Source: Flagellimonas sediminis (GTDB lineage Bacteria; Bacteroidota; Bacteroidia; Flavobacteriales; Flavobacteriaceae). From it: a stretch of 64,000 nucleotides of DNA. Of this stretch, positions 56,475 through 64,000 are shown in pieces. The stretch lies in the NCBI RefSeq assembly GCF_010500845.1, contig NZ_JAAAMI010000001.1, forward strand, positions 620,001 through 684,000, in the 5' to 3' direction. Position 1 is the first letter of the stretch. The number at the start of each line of letters is the position of its first letter. The notes below the pieces were generated by a model. It did no database searches. It had not been told where the DNA came from and saw only the letters and a program-made list of their open reading frames with translations. The position numbers were made by a program, and so were the translations under genes.

Positions 56475-57257
56475 ATGAACTACGAAAACATCTACATTGA
56501 GGAAGAAAAAAGTTGGGCCACCATCACCATAGATCGTCCTTCCAAATTGAATGCCCTGAACCAAAGGACCATTGAGGAATTGAACGTGGCTTTCAAGGAA
56601 TTGGACGAAGACCCCGACATTAAGGTAATCATTATAACCGGAAGTGGGGAAAAAGCCTTCGTTGCCGGGGCCGATATTTCAGAATTCGCCCATTTTTCAC
56701 CCAAAGAAGGCAGACAATTGGCAGCCATGGGACAAAAGAACCTGTTCAATTTAATTGAAGGCCTTTCTACACCCGTTATTGCCGCCATCAACGGATTTGC
56801 TTTGGGTGGCGGATTGGAGCTGGCCCTGGCCTGTCATTTTAGGGTGGCCAGTACCAATGCCAAAATGGGACTTCCCGAGGTATCCCTTGGAGTGATCCCG
56901 GGTTATGGGGGTACCCAGCGATTGCCCCAACTGATAGGTAAGGGAAGGGCACTGGAACTGATTATGACCGCCAGCATGATCGATGCCGATAAGGCCTTCG
57001 CCTACGGACTGGTGAACCATGTGGTTTCCCCTGAGGAATTATTGCCCCTATGCCACAAATTGGCGAGCAGGATATCGAATAATTCCACCGTGGCCATAAA
57101 ACATGCAATAAAAGCGGTAAATGCTGGTTTTAAGTATGACGCCGATGGCTATGCCGTGGAAATCGATGCCTTTGGGCATTGCTTTGGTACCGACGATTTT
57201 AAAGAAGGCACTTCTGCCTTTTTGGAAAAGCGCAAAGCGGATTTCCCTGGTTCATGA
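56475..57257 (+). CDS. Enoyl-CoA hydratase/isomerase (crotonase family)
   Basis: The 260-residue protein has the crotonase oxyanion region AFVAGADISEF, GFALGGGLELALACHFRVAS and GLPEVSLGVIPGYGGTQRL, with the two acidic catalytic positions expected of true hydratases. It would hydrate 2-enoyl-CoA in fatty acid or related breakdown. The ATG at 56475 (MNYENIYIEE) is preferred over 56433. It follows the kinase gene closely. Confidence 0.93.
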   Translation: MNYENIYIEEEKSWATITIDRPSKLNALNQRTIEELNVAFKELDEDPDIKVIIITGSGEKAFVAGADISEFAHFSPKEGRQLAAMGQKNLFNLIEGLSTPVIAAINGFALGGGLELALACHFRVASTNAKMGLPEVSLGVIPGYGGTQRLPQLIGKGRALELIMTASMIDADKAFAYGLVNHVVSPEELLPLCHKLASRISNNSTVAIKHAIKAVNAGFKYDADGYAVEIDAFGHCFGTDDFKEGTSAFLEKRKADFPGS

Positions 57258-57282
57258 CCGTTGGCCTTAACCAAGCCAGACC

Positions 57283-58836
57283 ATGATTAAAAAACAGATT
57301 GCCTTGCTTTGCATAGCTTTTATGGGGATGTTGGCATCCGCCCAAAAAATGCCCGTGAGCTATGAATTTGGCGAAAAATACGATGACCGTTACCGGTATT
57401 CCAATCTTATGACCATTGATGAAGATGGTGATGGAGGATACATTTTGGTGCGGGCCTACTATCAAGGTTTGATCCTAAAACCCAAAGGATACCTGATTGA
57501 ACATTACAATAGCAACCTGGAGCTTGTAAACGAATACAATTACAAGATCAAGGGATTGGATTTTGTGGATGGTTTCCTGAAAAATGGCCAATTGAACCTT
57601 TTGTTCCTCAACTATAATTATGACAGGGGGGAATATGAGTATTGGGTGCACAGAAGTCCTATTTTCAATTACAACTTTACTACCGAAAAACTCCTTTCCA
57701 TTGCTTCCGAGGAGGTAAATGAGCCCGTTAACAAGAACTATTACAACCGGAATTTTTCCAGCGGGTTTACCACGGCCATTTTGTTCAATGAGCAAAAGTC
57801 GGGCTTCATCATCAGTACCCATCATAAAAAAGGAAAAGAGGAAAAGCACATCATCCATCTTTATGACACTTCTTTGAAAAAACGCTTTGAGTATGATTTT
57901 TCCGCCGAAATAGAGGAGAAGAACTATGCTTTTGAGAACGTTACCTTCTCTCCAGACCTGCAGATCGCTTATATTGTAGGTAAGGCCTATTTCAAAAAGA
58001 AACGATTTCAGGTAGATGAACGCAAGTTCCAATATGAATTGATTAAACTTACCCAAAATAGTAGTCAGACCCAATCTTTTGTGGACCCCGGCAAGTATCC
58101 AGAAGCCTTGTATCCCATCCTATTGAAAAACAGACTGGTCTGTGTGGGGTTTTATGCGGATAGAAAGGATAATCGGTACAATGGTATCGCCTATTTTGAT
58201 TTGGATGCACAATCGTTGGATATCAGATCCAATCGATATAATCCTTTTTCCCAACAGTTCATGGACGATAAATTTGGACGGGAAGAAGACAAGGACATCA
58301 AAAACTTGATATTCAAGGGAGTGGAAGTGACCCCGAAGGAAGAGATTTTCTTCAATGCCGAAGAATATTTTGTCACTTCGAGTATGGAATCCACAGGGGC
58401 AGGACAACGCCTCAAAATAGAACGTTACCACTACAACGACATTGTGAGCGTAAAGCTTTCACCAGATGGCAACATGGAATGGGCCAGGAATATCAACAAA
58501 ACGGAAGTTACCCAAGGCGATGGGGCCTATGCCTCTTACAGTTCCTATTGTAAGGATGGCAAGTCTTATTTCTTTATCTGCACCGCGGCGGACAACCCCC
58601 AGTTGATCAACAACGAACGATTGATCTTTAAACAGGGTCTGAGCCGAAACCGGAATGTGTTCTTGATCTCGTTGGATGAAAACGGTGTCATGGACTATGA
58701 AAAAATTATTGACCAACAAGAGGCCAGATTGCCCTTTATGGTGTCCATGCCCTTAAAGGACGCAAAAGAGAACAAAATGCTCTTTTATGCCAAACGTGGA
58801 GGTAAAAAGCAATTGGTAAAAGTAGATTTCAACTAA
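57283..58836 (+). CDS. Exported protein of unknown function
   Basis: The 517-residue protein has a signal peptide (MIKKQIALLCIAFMGMLASAQ). I recognise no family. The sequence is rich in Tyr, Asn and Lys and in beta-strand-like segments such as GGYILVRAYYQG, LRIEYHYNDIVSVKLSPDG-like stretches and a basic end (KRGGKKQLVKVDFN), which may form a propeller. It follows the hydratase by 25 bases and ends at a strong terminator. Confidence 0.8.
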   Translation: MIKKQIALLCIAFMGMLASAQKMPVSYEFGEKYDDRYRYSNLMTIDEDGDGGYILVRAYYQGLILKPKGYLIEHYNSNLELVNEYNYKIKGLDFVDGFLKNGQLNLLFLNYNYDRGEYEYWVHRSPIFNYNFTTEKLLSIASEEVNEPVNKNYYNRNFSSGFTTAILFNEQKSGFIISTHHKKGKEEKHIIHLYDTSLKKRFEYDFSAEIEEKNYAFENVTFSPDLQIAYIVGKAYFKKKRFQVDERKFQYELIKLTQNSSQTQSFVDPGKYPEALYPILLKNRLVCVGFYADRKDNRYNGIAYFDLDAQSLDIRSNRYNPFSQQFMDDKFGREEDKDIKNLIFKGVEVTPKEEIFFNAEEYFVTSSMESTGAGQRLKIERYHYNDIVSVKLSPDGNMEWARNINKTEVTQGDGAYASYSSYCKDGKSYFFICTAADNPQLINNERLIFKQGLSRNRNVFLISLDENGVMDYEKIIDQQEARLPFMVSMPLKDAKENKMLFYAKRGGKKQLVKVDFN

Positions 58837-58856
58837 ATCACCAAAAAAATAAATTA

Positions 58857-58885
58857 AAAGGCTTCCCTTGGGAAGCCTTTTTTTA
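58857..58885 (+). terminator. Intrinsic terminator after the unknown exported gene
   Basis: An 11-bp perfect stem (AAAGGCTTCCC with GGGAAGCCTTT) is followed by a T-run. It closes the transcript that includes the kinase, hydratase and unknown genes. Confidence 0.92.
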
Positions 58886-59013
58886 TAGGTCAAATTGCAT
58901 AAAAAGAAAGAAAAAGACTACAATTTTTGAATGGATGTCAATTCCCATACCCCATCCATCAAACCGCAGGGAGCATTGGTTAGTTAAGGTCAAAAATACA
59001 CTTGGGCTAAGCC

Positions 59014-59021
59014 TACTTTTG
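59014..59021 (+). promoter_or_regulatory. Candidate -7 promoter box for collagen-like gene 1 (TACTTTTG)
   Basis: It matches TAnnTTTG and lies 28 bases before the ATG. No TTG at the usual -33 distance is seen. Confidence 0.35.
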
Positions 59022-59049
59022 GCTTGGTAAAAACCCAAATAAAAATATT

Positions 59050-59655
59050 ATGAAGACAATTAAATTATTGAGTATCGCCATACTAGCTATGGCAATGAGT
59101 ATGGTTTCCTGTTCAGGTGACGACGGGGAACAAGGGCCGAAAGGAGATCAAGGAATTCAAGGTGAACAAGGAATTCAGGGTGTTCAGGGCGAACAAGGTG
59201 AACAAGGTGTACCTGGAGAGGATGGCAATGCCAATGTACAGGCCTTTAAATTGGATATGACCGAGTGGGTAGGAGGGACCTTCTTCCCCTTTGATATGCC
59301 TATTGCGGCGCAAGAAAGGGCCAATTATGGCTACCTTTTCTACTTGGAATATGTAGCTGGGGGTAGCACCGCTATACATGCGGTTCCTGGAGGCTCTGGT
59401 TTTGCTTCTTTTATGGCCTATGTTGACTACATTAACGACGATACAAGTCCGAGTGGATATATTTCATTTAGGGACTATAATGGTGTAGGTTTTGATGTTC
59501 CAGCAGGTTCCTACATCAATTTAATAATCATTGCCGTTGAGATTAACACAACAGGTGCCAAAGCCACTCAAGCAAACGCCATGGATCAATTAAAGGCCGA
59601 TGGGGTGGACACTAACGACTACCATGCCGTGGCAAAATACTTTGGCCTGGAATAA
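59050..59655 (+). CDS. Collagen-like lipoprotein (1)
   Basis: This 201-residue lipoprotein (MVSCSGDDG, Cys21) has 13 consecutive Gly-x-y triplets directly after the lipid cysteine (GEQGPKGDQGIQGEQGIQG...), enough for a short collagen-like triple helix. A C-terminal domain of about 140 residues ends AVAKYFGLE. The triple helix would form a rod that lifts trimeric C-terminal heads off the membrane; this is inference. A paralogue lies 190 bases downstream. Confidence 0.85.
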   Translation: MKTIKLLSIAILAMAMSMVSCSGDDGEQGPKGDQGIQGEQGIQGVQGEQGEQGVPGEDGNANVQAFKLDMTEWVGGTFFPFDMPIAAQERANYGYLFYLEYVAGGSTAIHAVPGGSGFASFMAYVDYINDDTSPSGYISFRDYNGVGFDVPAGSYINLIIIAVEINTTGAKATQANAMDQLKADGVDTNDYHAVAKYFGLE

Positions 59656-59680
59656 CATATAGCAGAATATATAATGAAAG

Positions 59681-59710
59681 AAGGAGTCTCTTTGAGGCTC
59701 CTTTCAATTT
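59681..59710 (+). terminator. Intrinsic terminator after collagen-like gene 1
   Basis: The stem AAGGAGTCTC with GAGGCTCCTT (one G-U pair) and a three-base loop are followed by a T-rich stretch. Confidence 0.82.
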
Positions 59711-59811
59711 TAAAGGAAACATTTAAAATTTACCGGTCAATCCTAAGTAAGCATACATCAATTTAAACCTACCTCTGGTTAATTGAGTGCCAAAACCCTC
59801 ATATGCCTTAA

Positions 59812-59819
59812 TACATTTG
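59812..59819 (+). promoter_or_regulatory. Candidate -7 promoter box for collagen-like gene 2 (TACATTTG)
   Basis: It matches TAnnTTTG and lies 26 bases before the ATG at 59846. A TTG is present farther away (59784-59786) than the usual spacing. Confidence 0.35.
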
Positions 59820-59845
59820 GCTTTCAAAACATTAAAATAAAGACT

Positions 59846-60433
59846 ATGAAAAAGAGTAAAGTATTGATGATGGCCCTATTTGTTGTGGGCCTATGTTTGG
59901 GTTCCTGTACAGGTGATGACGGGGAACAAGGGCCGAAAGGTGACCAAGGGGTAGCAGGAGTGGATGGCCAAGATGGAGTAAACGGAACCAATGGTAAAGA
60001 TGGCGAAGATGGTAATGCCAACGTTCACCATGTAGTTCTGGACATGACAGGTCATACGGGAACCATTTTTGCCCAAACCGTTCCAGAATTGACAGAGGAG
60101 GTCATTTCAAACTATGCCATCCTATATTACTTGGGCAAAGATGATTTAGCTGGAACACAGTATTATTCAATTCCAGGGCCTGTATCTGCAGATTTTTTAA
60201 CCCAAGTATACGCCCAAACACAATTGGTGCAAATTTATTTTAGCAACTATGATGGCACTGGCTATCCTGTGACTGCCAATGATCATTTGGAATCATTGAG
60301 GATCGTTCTTATAGAAAGTACCCCGTACACTACTTCAAAATCAGTGTACACAAGTGTAAAAGATGAGCTTAAAGCTGCTGGAGTTGATATTGCAGACTAT
60401 AATGCCGTTGCCAAGTACTTTGGCCTTGAATAA
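59846..60433 (+). CDS. Collagen-like lipoprotein (2)
   Basis: This 195-residue paralogue has the same plan: lipobox LGSCTGDDG, about 12 Gly-x-y triplets and a C-terminal domain ending DYNAVAKYFGLE. The first triplets after the cysteine and the last 20 residues are almost identical to copy 1, while the middle has diverged. The ATG at 59846 gives a proper signal; the earlier ATG-like start at 59783 does not. Confidence 0.85.
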   Translation: MKKSKVLMMALFVVGLCLGSCTGDDGEQGPKGDQGVAGVDGQDGVNGTNGKDGEDGNANVHHVVLDMTGHTGTIFAQTVPELTEEVISNYAILYYLGKDDLAGTQYYSIPGPVSADFLTQVYAQTQLVQIYFSNYDGTGYPVTANDHLESLRIVLIESTPYTTSKSVYTSVKDELKAAGVDIADYNAVAKYFGLE

Positions 60434-60478
60434 CATTTAAATTACCCTTCCCAAAACGGGGATCCTAAACACTACCGG

Positions 60479-60506
60479 AAAACTGGGCTTTGGCCCAGTT
60501 TTTTCT
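60479..60506 (+). terminator. Intrinsic terminator after collagen-like gene 2
   Basis: The stem AAAACTGGGC with GCCCAGTTTT is followed by TTTTTC-rich sequence. Confidence 0.88.
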
Positions 60507-60664
60507 TTTCGGACCATATGATCATAAATGTATTTTTTAAGAAAGTCATTGTTTTCCAATCAACTGGTATTCGGAATCCATCAACCCTAAAAGGCCATAG
60601 GTCAACCACTTATAAGAATAAATGGCAAGCGGGTCTATTTTAGCCCAAATTATAAATCATTATC

Positions 60665-60895
60665 ATGAAAAAACTTAACCTGCTTACCATGGGTATGTTG
60701 GCCCTTGGAATTTTTTTTATGGCTTGCTCCAAAGAAATTGACACCGAACCTACCAACGGCTCTGGAATTATTGTCAGTATGGGAGAAGCAGTTGAAGTCA
60801 AATGCTGGGACCTGAACAAAAATGGTGTCGCAGATCAAGAGGAAGACAAGAACAAGGACGGCAAAGTTGATAACAAAGACTGTGCTGGACAATAA
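60665..60895 (+). CDS. Small lipoprotein with Asp-rich calcium-loop motif
   Basis: This 76-residue protein has a lipoprotein signal (ALGIFFMACSKE, Cys21). The C-terminal part WDLNKNGVADQEEDKNKDGKV contains two EF-hand/dockerin-like loops (DLNKNGVAD, DKNKDGKVD). They are framed by Cys residues (KCWD and KDC) that could form a disulfide. Calcium binding is predicted from the loops. It stands alone between the collagen-like pair and the radical SAM gene, with its own terminator. Confidence 0.78.
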   Translation: MKKLNLLTMGMLALGIFFMACSKEIDTEPTNGSGIIVSMGEAVEVKCWDLNKNGVADQEEDKNKDGKVDNKDCAGQ

Positions 60896-60906
60896 AACAT
60901 GTATAT

Positions 60907-60936
60907 AAAAAGCCCCTTTTTTTAAGGGGTTTTTTG
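60907..60936 (+). terminator. Intrinsic terminator after the calcium-loop lipoprotein gene
   Basis: The stem AAAAGCCCCTT with AAGGGGTTTTT (one G-U pair) leads straight into a T-run. Confidence 0.85.
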
Positions 60937-60950
60937 TTTGAGAAACCCAA

Positions 60951-60979
60951 TTGAAAAATGGATAAAATCCATATATTTG
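60951..60979 (+). promoter_or_regulatory. Bacteroidota-type promoter of the radical SAM gene with operator-like palindrome
   Basis: TTG (60951-60953), an 18-base spacer and TATATTTG (60972-60979) fit the Bacteroidota TTG...TAnnTTTG promoter, 15 bases before the ATG. The palindrome ATGGAT-AAA-ATCCAT (60958-60972) fills the spacer, where a repressor could act. Confidence 0.55.
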
Positions 60980-60994
60980 GAATAAATCCATTTT

Positions 60995-62068
60995 ATGGAA
61001 AAAGATTCTATTTTAAAGGGAAGGGGCGCCCAACAGAATACACCCAATAAATTTCTTCAGCATATGTATGAAATGCGGGAAGACTTTTTGGAATTCTGTA
61101 GATTGGAAGGGGAAGAGGCCGAAAGCAATAAGACCCAATATATTCCCATTTTTCCCAAGACCATTGTAAACAAAGTGGATAGCCCGGATGTGGGCATGAT
61201 GTATTCCATGAACCCCTACCAAGGGTGTGAGCACGGCTGTATCTATTGCTACGCCCGGAACACCCATGAATATTGGGGTTATAGTGCCGGGTTGGATTTT
61301 GAGCGAAAGATTTTGGTGAAAGAATCGGCTCCCCACTTATTGGAAGCCAAGATAAAGCACAAAAACTGGGTGGCCCAGACGATTGTGCTTTCGGGCAACA
61401 CGGATTGCTATCAACCCGCAGAACAAAAATTCGGGATAACAAGAAAGTGCCTTGAAGTATTTTTAAAGTACCGTCACCCTGTGGGAATCATTACCAAAAA
61501 TGCGTTGGTATTAAGAGATTTGGATATTTTGAAAGAATTGAATACCCATCAATTGATTGCGGTCAATATTTCGGTGACTTCTCTTTCCGAGAATACAAGA
61601 CGGATTTTGGAACCAAGAACGGTATCGATCCAAAAGAGATTGGATACCATCAGAATGTTATCTGAAAACAAGATTCCGGTCAATGCCATGCTCGCACCCA
61701 TGATTCCGGGTATCAACAGTCACGAATTGCTACAATTGGCCAAGGCGGTTTCAGAACACGGTGCTCTTTCCTTTGGGTTAACGGTAGTACGTTTGAACGG
61801 AGCCATTGGACAACTGTTTTCTGATTGGGTAAAAAAGGCCTTACCGGATAAAGCCGATAAAATTTTGCACCAGATCCAAGAATGTCATGGCGGCTCCCTT
61901 AATGATAGTCGATTTGGAGTTCGGAGCAAAGGAGAAGGGAAAATAGCAGAACAGATACACGAAATGGCTAGGTTGGCCAGAAGAAGGTATTTTGAAGGGA
62001 GGACTTTCCCCAAATTGAATATGGAGCTCCATCAACGATACAAGGATGGCCAATTGAAATTGTTTTAG
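60995..62068 (+). CDS. PA0069-family radical SAM protein
   Basis: The 357-residue cytoplasmic protein has the 4Fe-4S motif CEHGCIYC (Cys78, Cys82, Cys85), spacing CxxxCxxC, within NPYQGCEHGCIYCYARNTHE. The rest fits the PA0069/Rv2578c radical SAM family, related in sequence to spore photoproduct lyase. The reaction is unknown. It starts a transcript with a recognisable promoter and has no obvious partner gene. Confidence 0.93.
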   Translation: MEKDSILKGRGAQQNTPNKFLQHMYEMREDFLEFCRLEGEEAESNKTQYIPIFPKTIVNKVDSPDVGMMYSMNPYQGCEHGCIYCYARNTHEYWGYSAGLDFERKILVKESAPHLLEAKIKHKNWVAQTIVLSGNTDCYQPAEQKFGITRKCLEVFLKYRHPVGIITKNALVLRDLDILKELNTHQLIAVNISVTSLSENTRRILEPRTVSIQKRLDTIRMLSENKIPVNAMLAPMIPGINSHELLQLAKAVSEHGALSFGLTVVRLNGAIGQLFSDWVKKALPDKADKILHQIQECHGGSLNDSRFGVRSKGEGKIAEQIHEMARLARRRYFEGRTFPKLNMELHQRYKDGQLKLF

Positions 62069-62104
62069 ATGAAATCATCAATTTACAATAACAATCTGAA
62101 TGAG

Positions 62105-62243
62105 GTCATTTCGAGGGAGCCTGCAATCGAGAAATCTGTTGAGGCATATTTTTTATTGCTTTAATCCAAGTGGATTCTTCGCTTTGTTCAGAATGACACA
62201 AGGATCAATATCACTTCGAGGAAACTTGTGACAGGGAAATCTA
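62105..62243. repeat. Mosaic dispersed repeat
   Basis: The left arm GTCATTTCGAGGGAGCCTGC belongs to the GTCATTTCGAG class, whereas the right arm GGATTCTTCGCTTTGTTCAG with GAATGAC belongs to the GTCATTCTGAG class. A degenerate third piece (TCACTTCGAGGAAACTTGTG) follows. It fills the gap between convergent genes, ahead of their shared terminator. Confidence 0.75.
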
Positions 62244-62288
62244 ATGTGGGAGTGATCCTCCGAACTTCCCACATCACCAAGGGCAAAT

Positions 62289-62316
62289 AAAAAAGCCGCC
62301 TTTTGGCGGCTTTTTA
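62289..62316. terminator. Bidirectional terminator between convergent genes
   Basis: The stem AAAAGCCGCC with GGCGGCTTTT and loop TTTT has an A-run before and a T-run after, so it can end the radical SAM transcript and the leftward Gfo/Idh/MocA transcript. Confidence 0.93.
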
Positions 62317-62331
62317 TAATGATGAGGAATA

Positions 62332-63756
62332 TTATTTCAATTCCCATCCTTTTCTATAATCTCGGGTTACCCAATCGTTGGCCTTATCGTAGTTGGTGAT
62401 TTTCATGTTCTCACCGTCCCACATCAGCTTTCTTCTACCTGGAGAATGGTAAGGATCCCAATCAGTAACCTTTTTACCAGGTTTTAATTCTTTGTACTGG
62501 TAGGCCTTTACGGCAAGGTTGCCCATCAACACGGTTTCGGTCAATCGGCCCGCTTTTTCAAAGTTGGAAGAGGTCGGTGTACCGTTCAGGCAGCCATCTA
62601 CAAAGTTGGCAATATGTCCGCCTACACTACCAGGTACCCTCGGATATTTTGGAGCGGGGGCCTTATAAAGATCCATCATATCAGAAGGCAATAAGCGTGC
62701 GTTGCTGGAATAGGTGTCACAAACCAAGATACCCTTGTCCCCATACATAACGGTTCCACCTCCAGAATCACCAATGGTCTCACCATCCTTAAGTTCATCC
62801 GGTAGATCGGGCATAAGGCCCCCATCATACCAGTTGAGGGCAATTTCCCCGTGGTCTTCATGGTCAAACTTCAAATGTATTTTGGAGGATGGAGGACAGG
62901 AATGGCTATAATCGGCTTCCACAAAATCGCCTACCCAAACCGTGGTACAACTGGCTTCCGCTTCTTTAGGATAGCCCAAATCCAGCACGCTGAAAGGGGT
63001 TTCCATGATATGGCAGCCCATATCGCCCAAGGCACCGGTACCAAAATCCCAGAAACCCCTCCATTTAAAGGGAAGGTAGGCTTCGTTGTAATCCCTTTCG
63101 GAGGCTACGCCCAACCAAAGATCCCAGTCCAATTCCTTGGGCACTCGTTGTTTTTGGGTAGGCATGGGTACCCCTTGTGGCCAAACAGGTCGGTTGGTCC
63201 AACAATCAATGGTATGCACTTTTCCGATGATGCCAGATTCTACCCATTCGCGGGCAATTCGGCTATCATCACTTGAGGCACCTTGGTTTCCCATTTGGGT
63301 CACAATTCCGTTTTCCTTGGCTACTTTGGTCATCAAACGGGCCTCATAAATATTATGGGTCAGAGGTTTTTCAACATAGGCGTGCTTTTTCTCACGCATA
63401 AAAGGTAAGGCAATGGTAGCATGCATGTGGTCAGGAGTGGCCACCATAATGGCATCGATGTCGCTCAATCGCTCATCATATACTTTTCTAAAATCTTTGT
63501 AGCGTGGTACATCAGGGAACATTTCAAAAGTTTCCTTGGCACGACGTGCATCTACATCACATAACGATACGAATTTGACACGACCGGTTTCGTGCAAACC
63601 GCGAATTACACTGTTTCCTCTTCCACCAACACCAAAGCCGGCAACATATAAGGTATCACTTGGAGGAACATGGGTCTTTCCCAAAACATAGCTGGGTACA
63701 ATGGAAAATGCAGCCGATGCAGCAGCGGCATTCTTCAAAAAATTTCTTCTTTGCAT
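62332..63756 (-). CDS. Exported Gfo/Idh/MocA-family oxidoreductase (2)
   Basis: The 474-residue protein starts with a Tat signal (MQRRNFLKNAAAASAAFS, RR motif), then a Rossmann region (AGFGVGGRGNSVIRGL) and the family motif VEKPLTHNIYEA. It is a predicted exported sugar dehydrogenase or related enzyme, possibly with bound cofactor. It is related to, but clearly different from, the first copy at 45.6-47 kb. Confidence 0.93.
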   Translation of the reverse strand: MQRRNFLKNAAAASAAFSIVPSYVLGKTHVPPSDTLYVAGFGVGGRGNSVIRGLHETGRVKFVSLCDVDARRAKETFEMFPDVPRYKDFRKVYDERLSDIDAIMVATPDHMHATIALPFMREKKHAYVEKPLTHNIYEARLMTKVAKENGIVTQMGNQGASSDDSRIAREWVESGIIGKVHTIDCWTNRPVWPQGVPMPTQKQRVPKELDWDLWLGVASERDYNEAYLPFKWRGFWDFGTGALGDMGCHIMETPFSVLDLGYPKEAEASCTTVWVGDFVEADYSHSCPPSSKIHLKFDHEDHGEIALNWYDGGLMPDLPDELKDGETIGDSGGGTVMYGDKGILVCDTYSSNARLLPSDMMDLYKAPAPKYPRVPGSVGGHIANFVDGCLNGTPTSSNFEKAGRLTETVLMGNLAVKAYQYKELKPGKKVTDWDPYHSPGRRKLMWDGENMKITNYDKANDWVTRDYRKGWELK

Positions 63757-63812
63757 TTTGTTTAGTTTGATTATGTTCTACCAAGATACAAAATGTAAGG
63801 GATTATCGATGG

Positions 63813-64000
63813 TTATTCCCATCCATTCCATTCTTTGTAAAACTGATCTAGGTACTCCAACATAAACCGATGTCTTTCCAAGGCAATTTTTTTACCAGTT
63901 TCAGTGTGCATACCATCCTTGAGCAATAGCAGTTTTTCATAAAAATGGTTTATGGTAGGCGCATGGGAACTTTTGTATTCTTCCTTGGTCATGTTTGGTT
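63813..64000 (-). CDS. HD-domain phosphohydrolase, C-terminal fragment (cut by window edge)
   Basis: The last 61 residues of a leftward frame include HAPTINHFYEKLLLLKDGM, then TETGKKIALERHRFM and the end YKEWNGWE. This matches the end of YedJ/YpgQ-type HD-domain metal-dependent phosphohydrolases. The catalytic HD part lies outside the window. Confidence 0.75.
   Translation of the reverse strand, partial: PNMTKEEYKSSHAPTINHFYEKLLLLKDGMHTETGKKIALERHRFMLEYLDQFYKEWNGWE

Overview
This 64 kb window looks like chromosomal DNA of a marine member of the Flavobacteriaceae (Bacteroidota). The signs are many exported proteins with Bacteroidota-type lipoprotein signals, a subtilase with a type IX secretion (T9SS) C-terminal tail, -7 promoter boxes of the TAnnTTTG type, dispersed GTCATTTCGAG / GTCATTCTGAG repeats, and families such as DUF2480, TIGR03643, DUF3078, DUF1460 and DUF3050. 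A Muricauda/Allomuricauda-like genus is my guess from gene content, not a demonstrated assignment. I saw no phage, transposase, CRISPR array, rRNA or tRNA.

Layout. 1-7.9 kb: SUF iron-sulfur cluster locus (sufB end, sufC, sufD, sufS, sufE, a SufT-like DUF59 protein, TIGR03643, DUF2480). It is interrupted by an exported metallo-beta-lactamase-fold hydrolase, an M43 metalloprotease lipoprotein and a small lipoprotein. 8-19.3 kb: a membrane-anchored AraC regulator, a DUF4932 metalloprotease-like protein, a T9SS subtilase, an endonuclease/phosphatase-family protein, an M14 carboxypeptidase, HflX and a DUF3078 outer membrane protein. 19.5-22.8 kb: two related lipoproteins with Ig-like stalks and exactly seven 'WKNG' repeats each, probably seven-bladed propellers.

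23-38.6 kb: an exonuclease, Ogt, a CNNM/CBS protein and a serine hydrolase lie downstream of a compact haem operon read leftward (hemA-hemC-hemD-hemE-DUF6973-like-hemF-hemB). A divergent AraC regulator, ThuA, DUF1460, MscS, then hemH and a DUF3050 haem-oxygenase-fold protein follow. HemJ, the protoporphyrinogen oxidase step, is at 54.2 kb, so only hemL is missing for the route from glutamyl-tRNA to haem.

38.7-47.8 kb: MATE exporter, lactonase, a zinc-ribbon membrane protein paired with an SPFH/GYF protein (resembling the YdjG/YdjI pair), a P1 peptidase, an NTF2-like protein, and a Gfo/Idh/MocA oxidoreductase plus DUF1080 pair suggestive of 3-keto-sugar chemistry. 47.9-54.2 kb: two tandem exported ~1040-residue sortilin/VPS10-type Asp-box propeller proteins. 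54.2-58.9 kb: hemJ, an orphan histidine kinase, an enoyl-CoA hydratase and an unknown exported protein. 59-64 kb: two paralogous collagen-like lipoproteins, a tiny Asp-rich calcium-loop lipoprotein, a PA0069-type radical SAM protein, a second Gfo/Idh/MocA oxidoreductase and the end of an HD-domain phosphohydrolase.

The most unusual points are the seven-repeat WKNG pair, haem-cluster proteins of unknown role (DUF6973-like, DUF3050), the two-gene YdjG/YdjI-like module, a shared promoter element upstream of two secreted proteases, and dispersed repeats that reach into the start regions of sufS and the zinc-ribbon gene.
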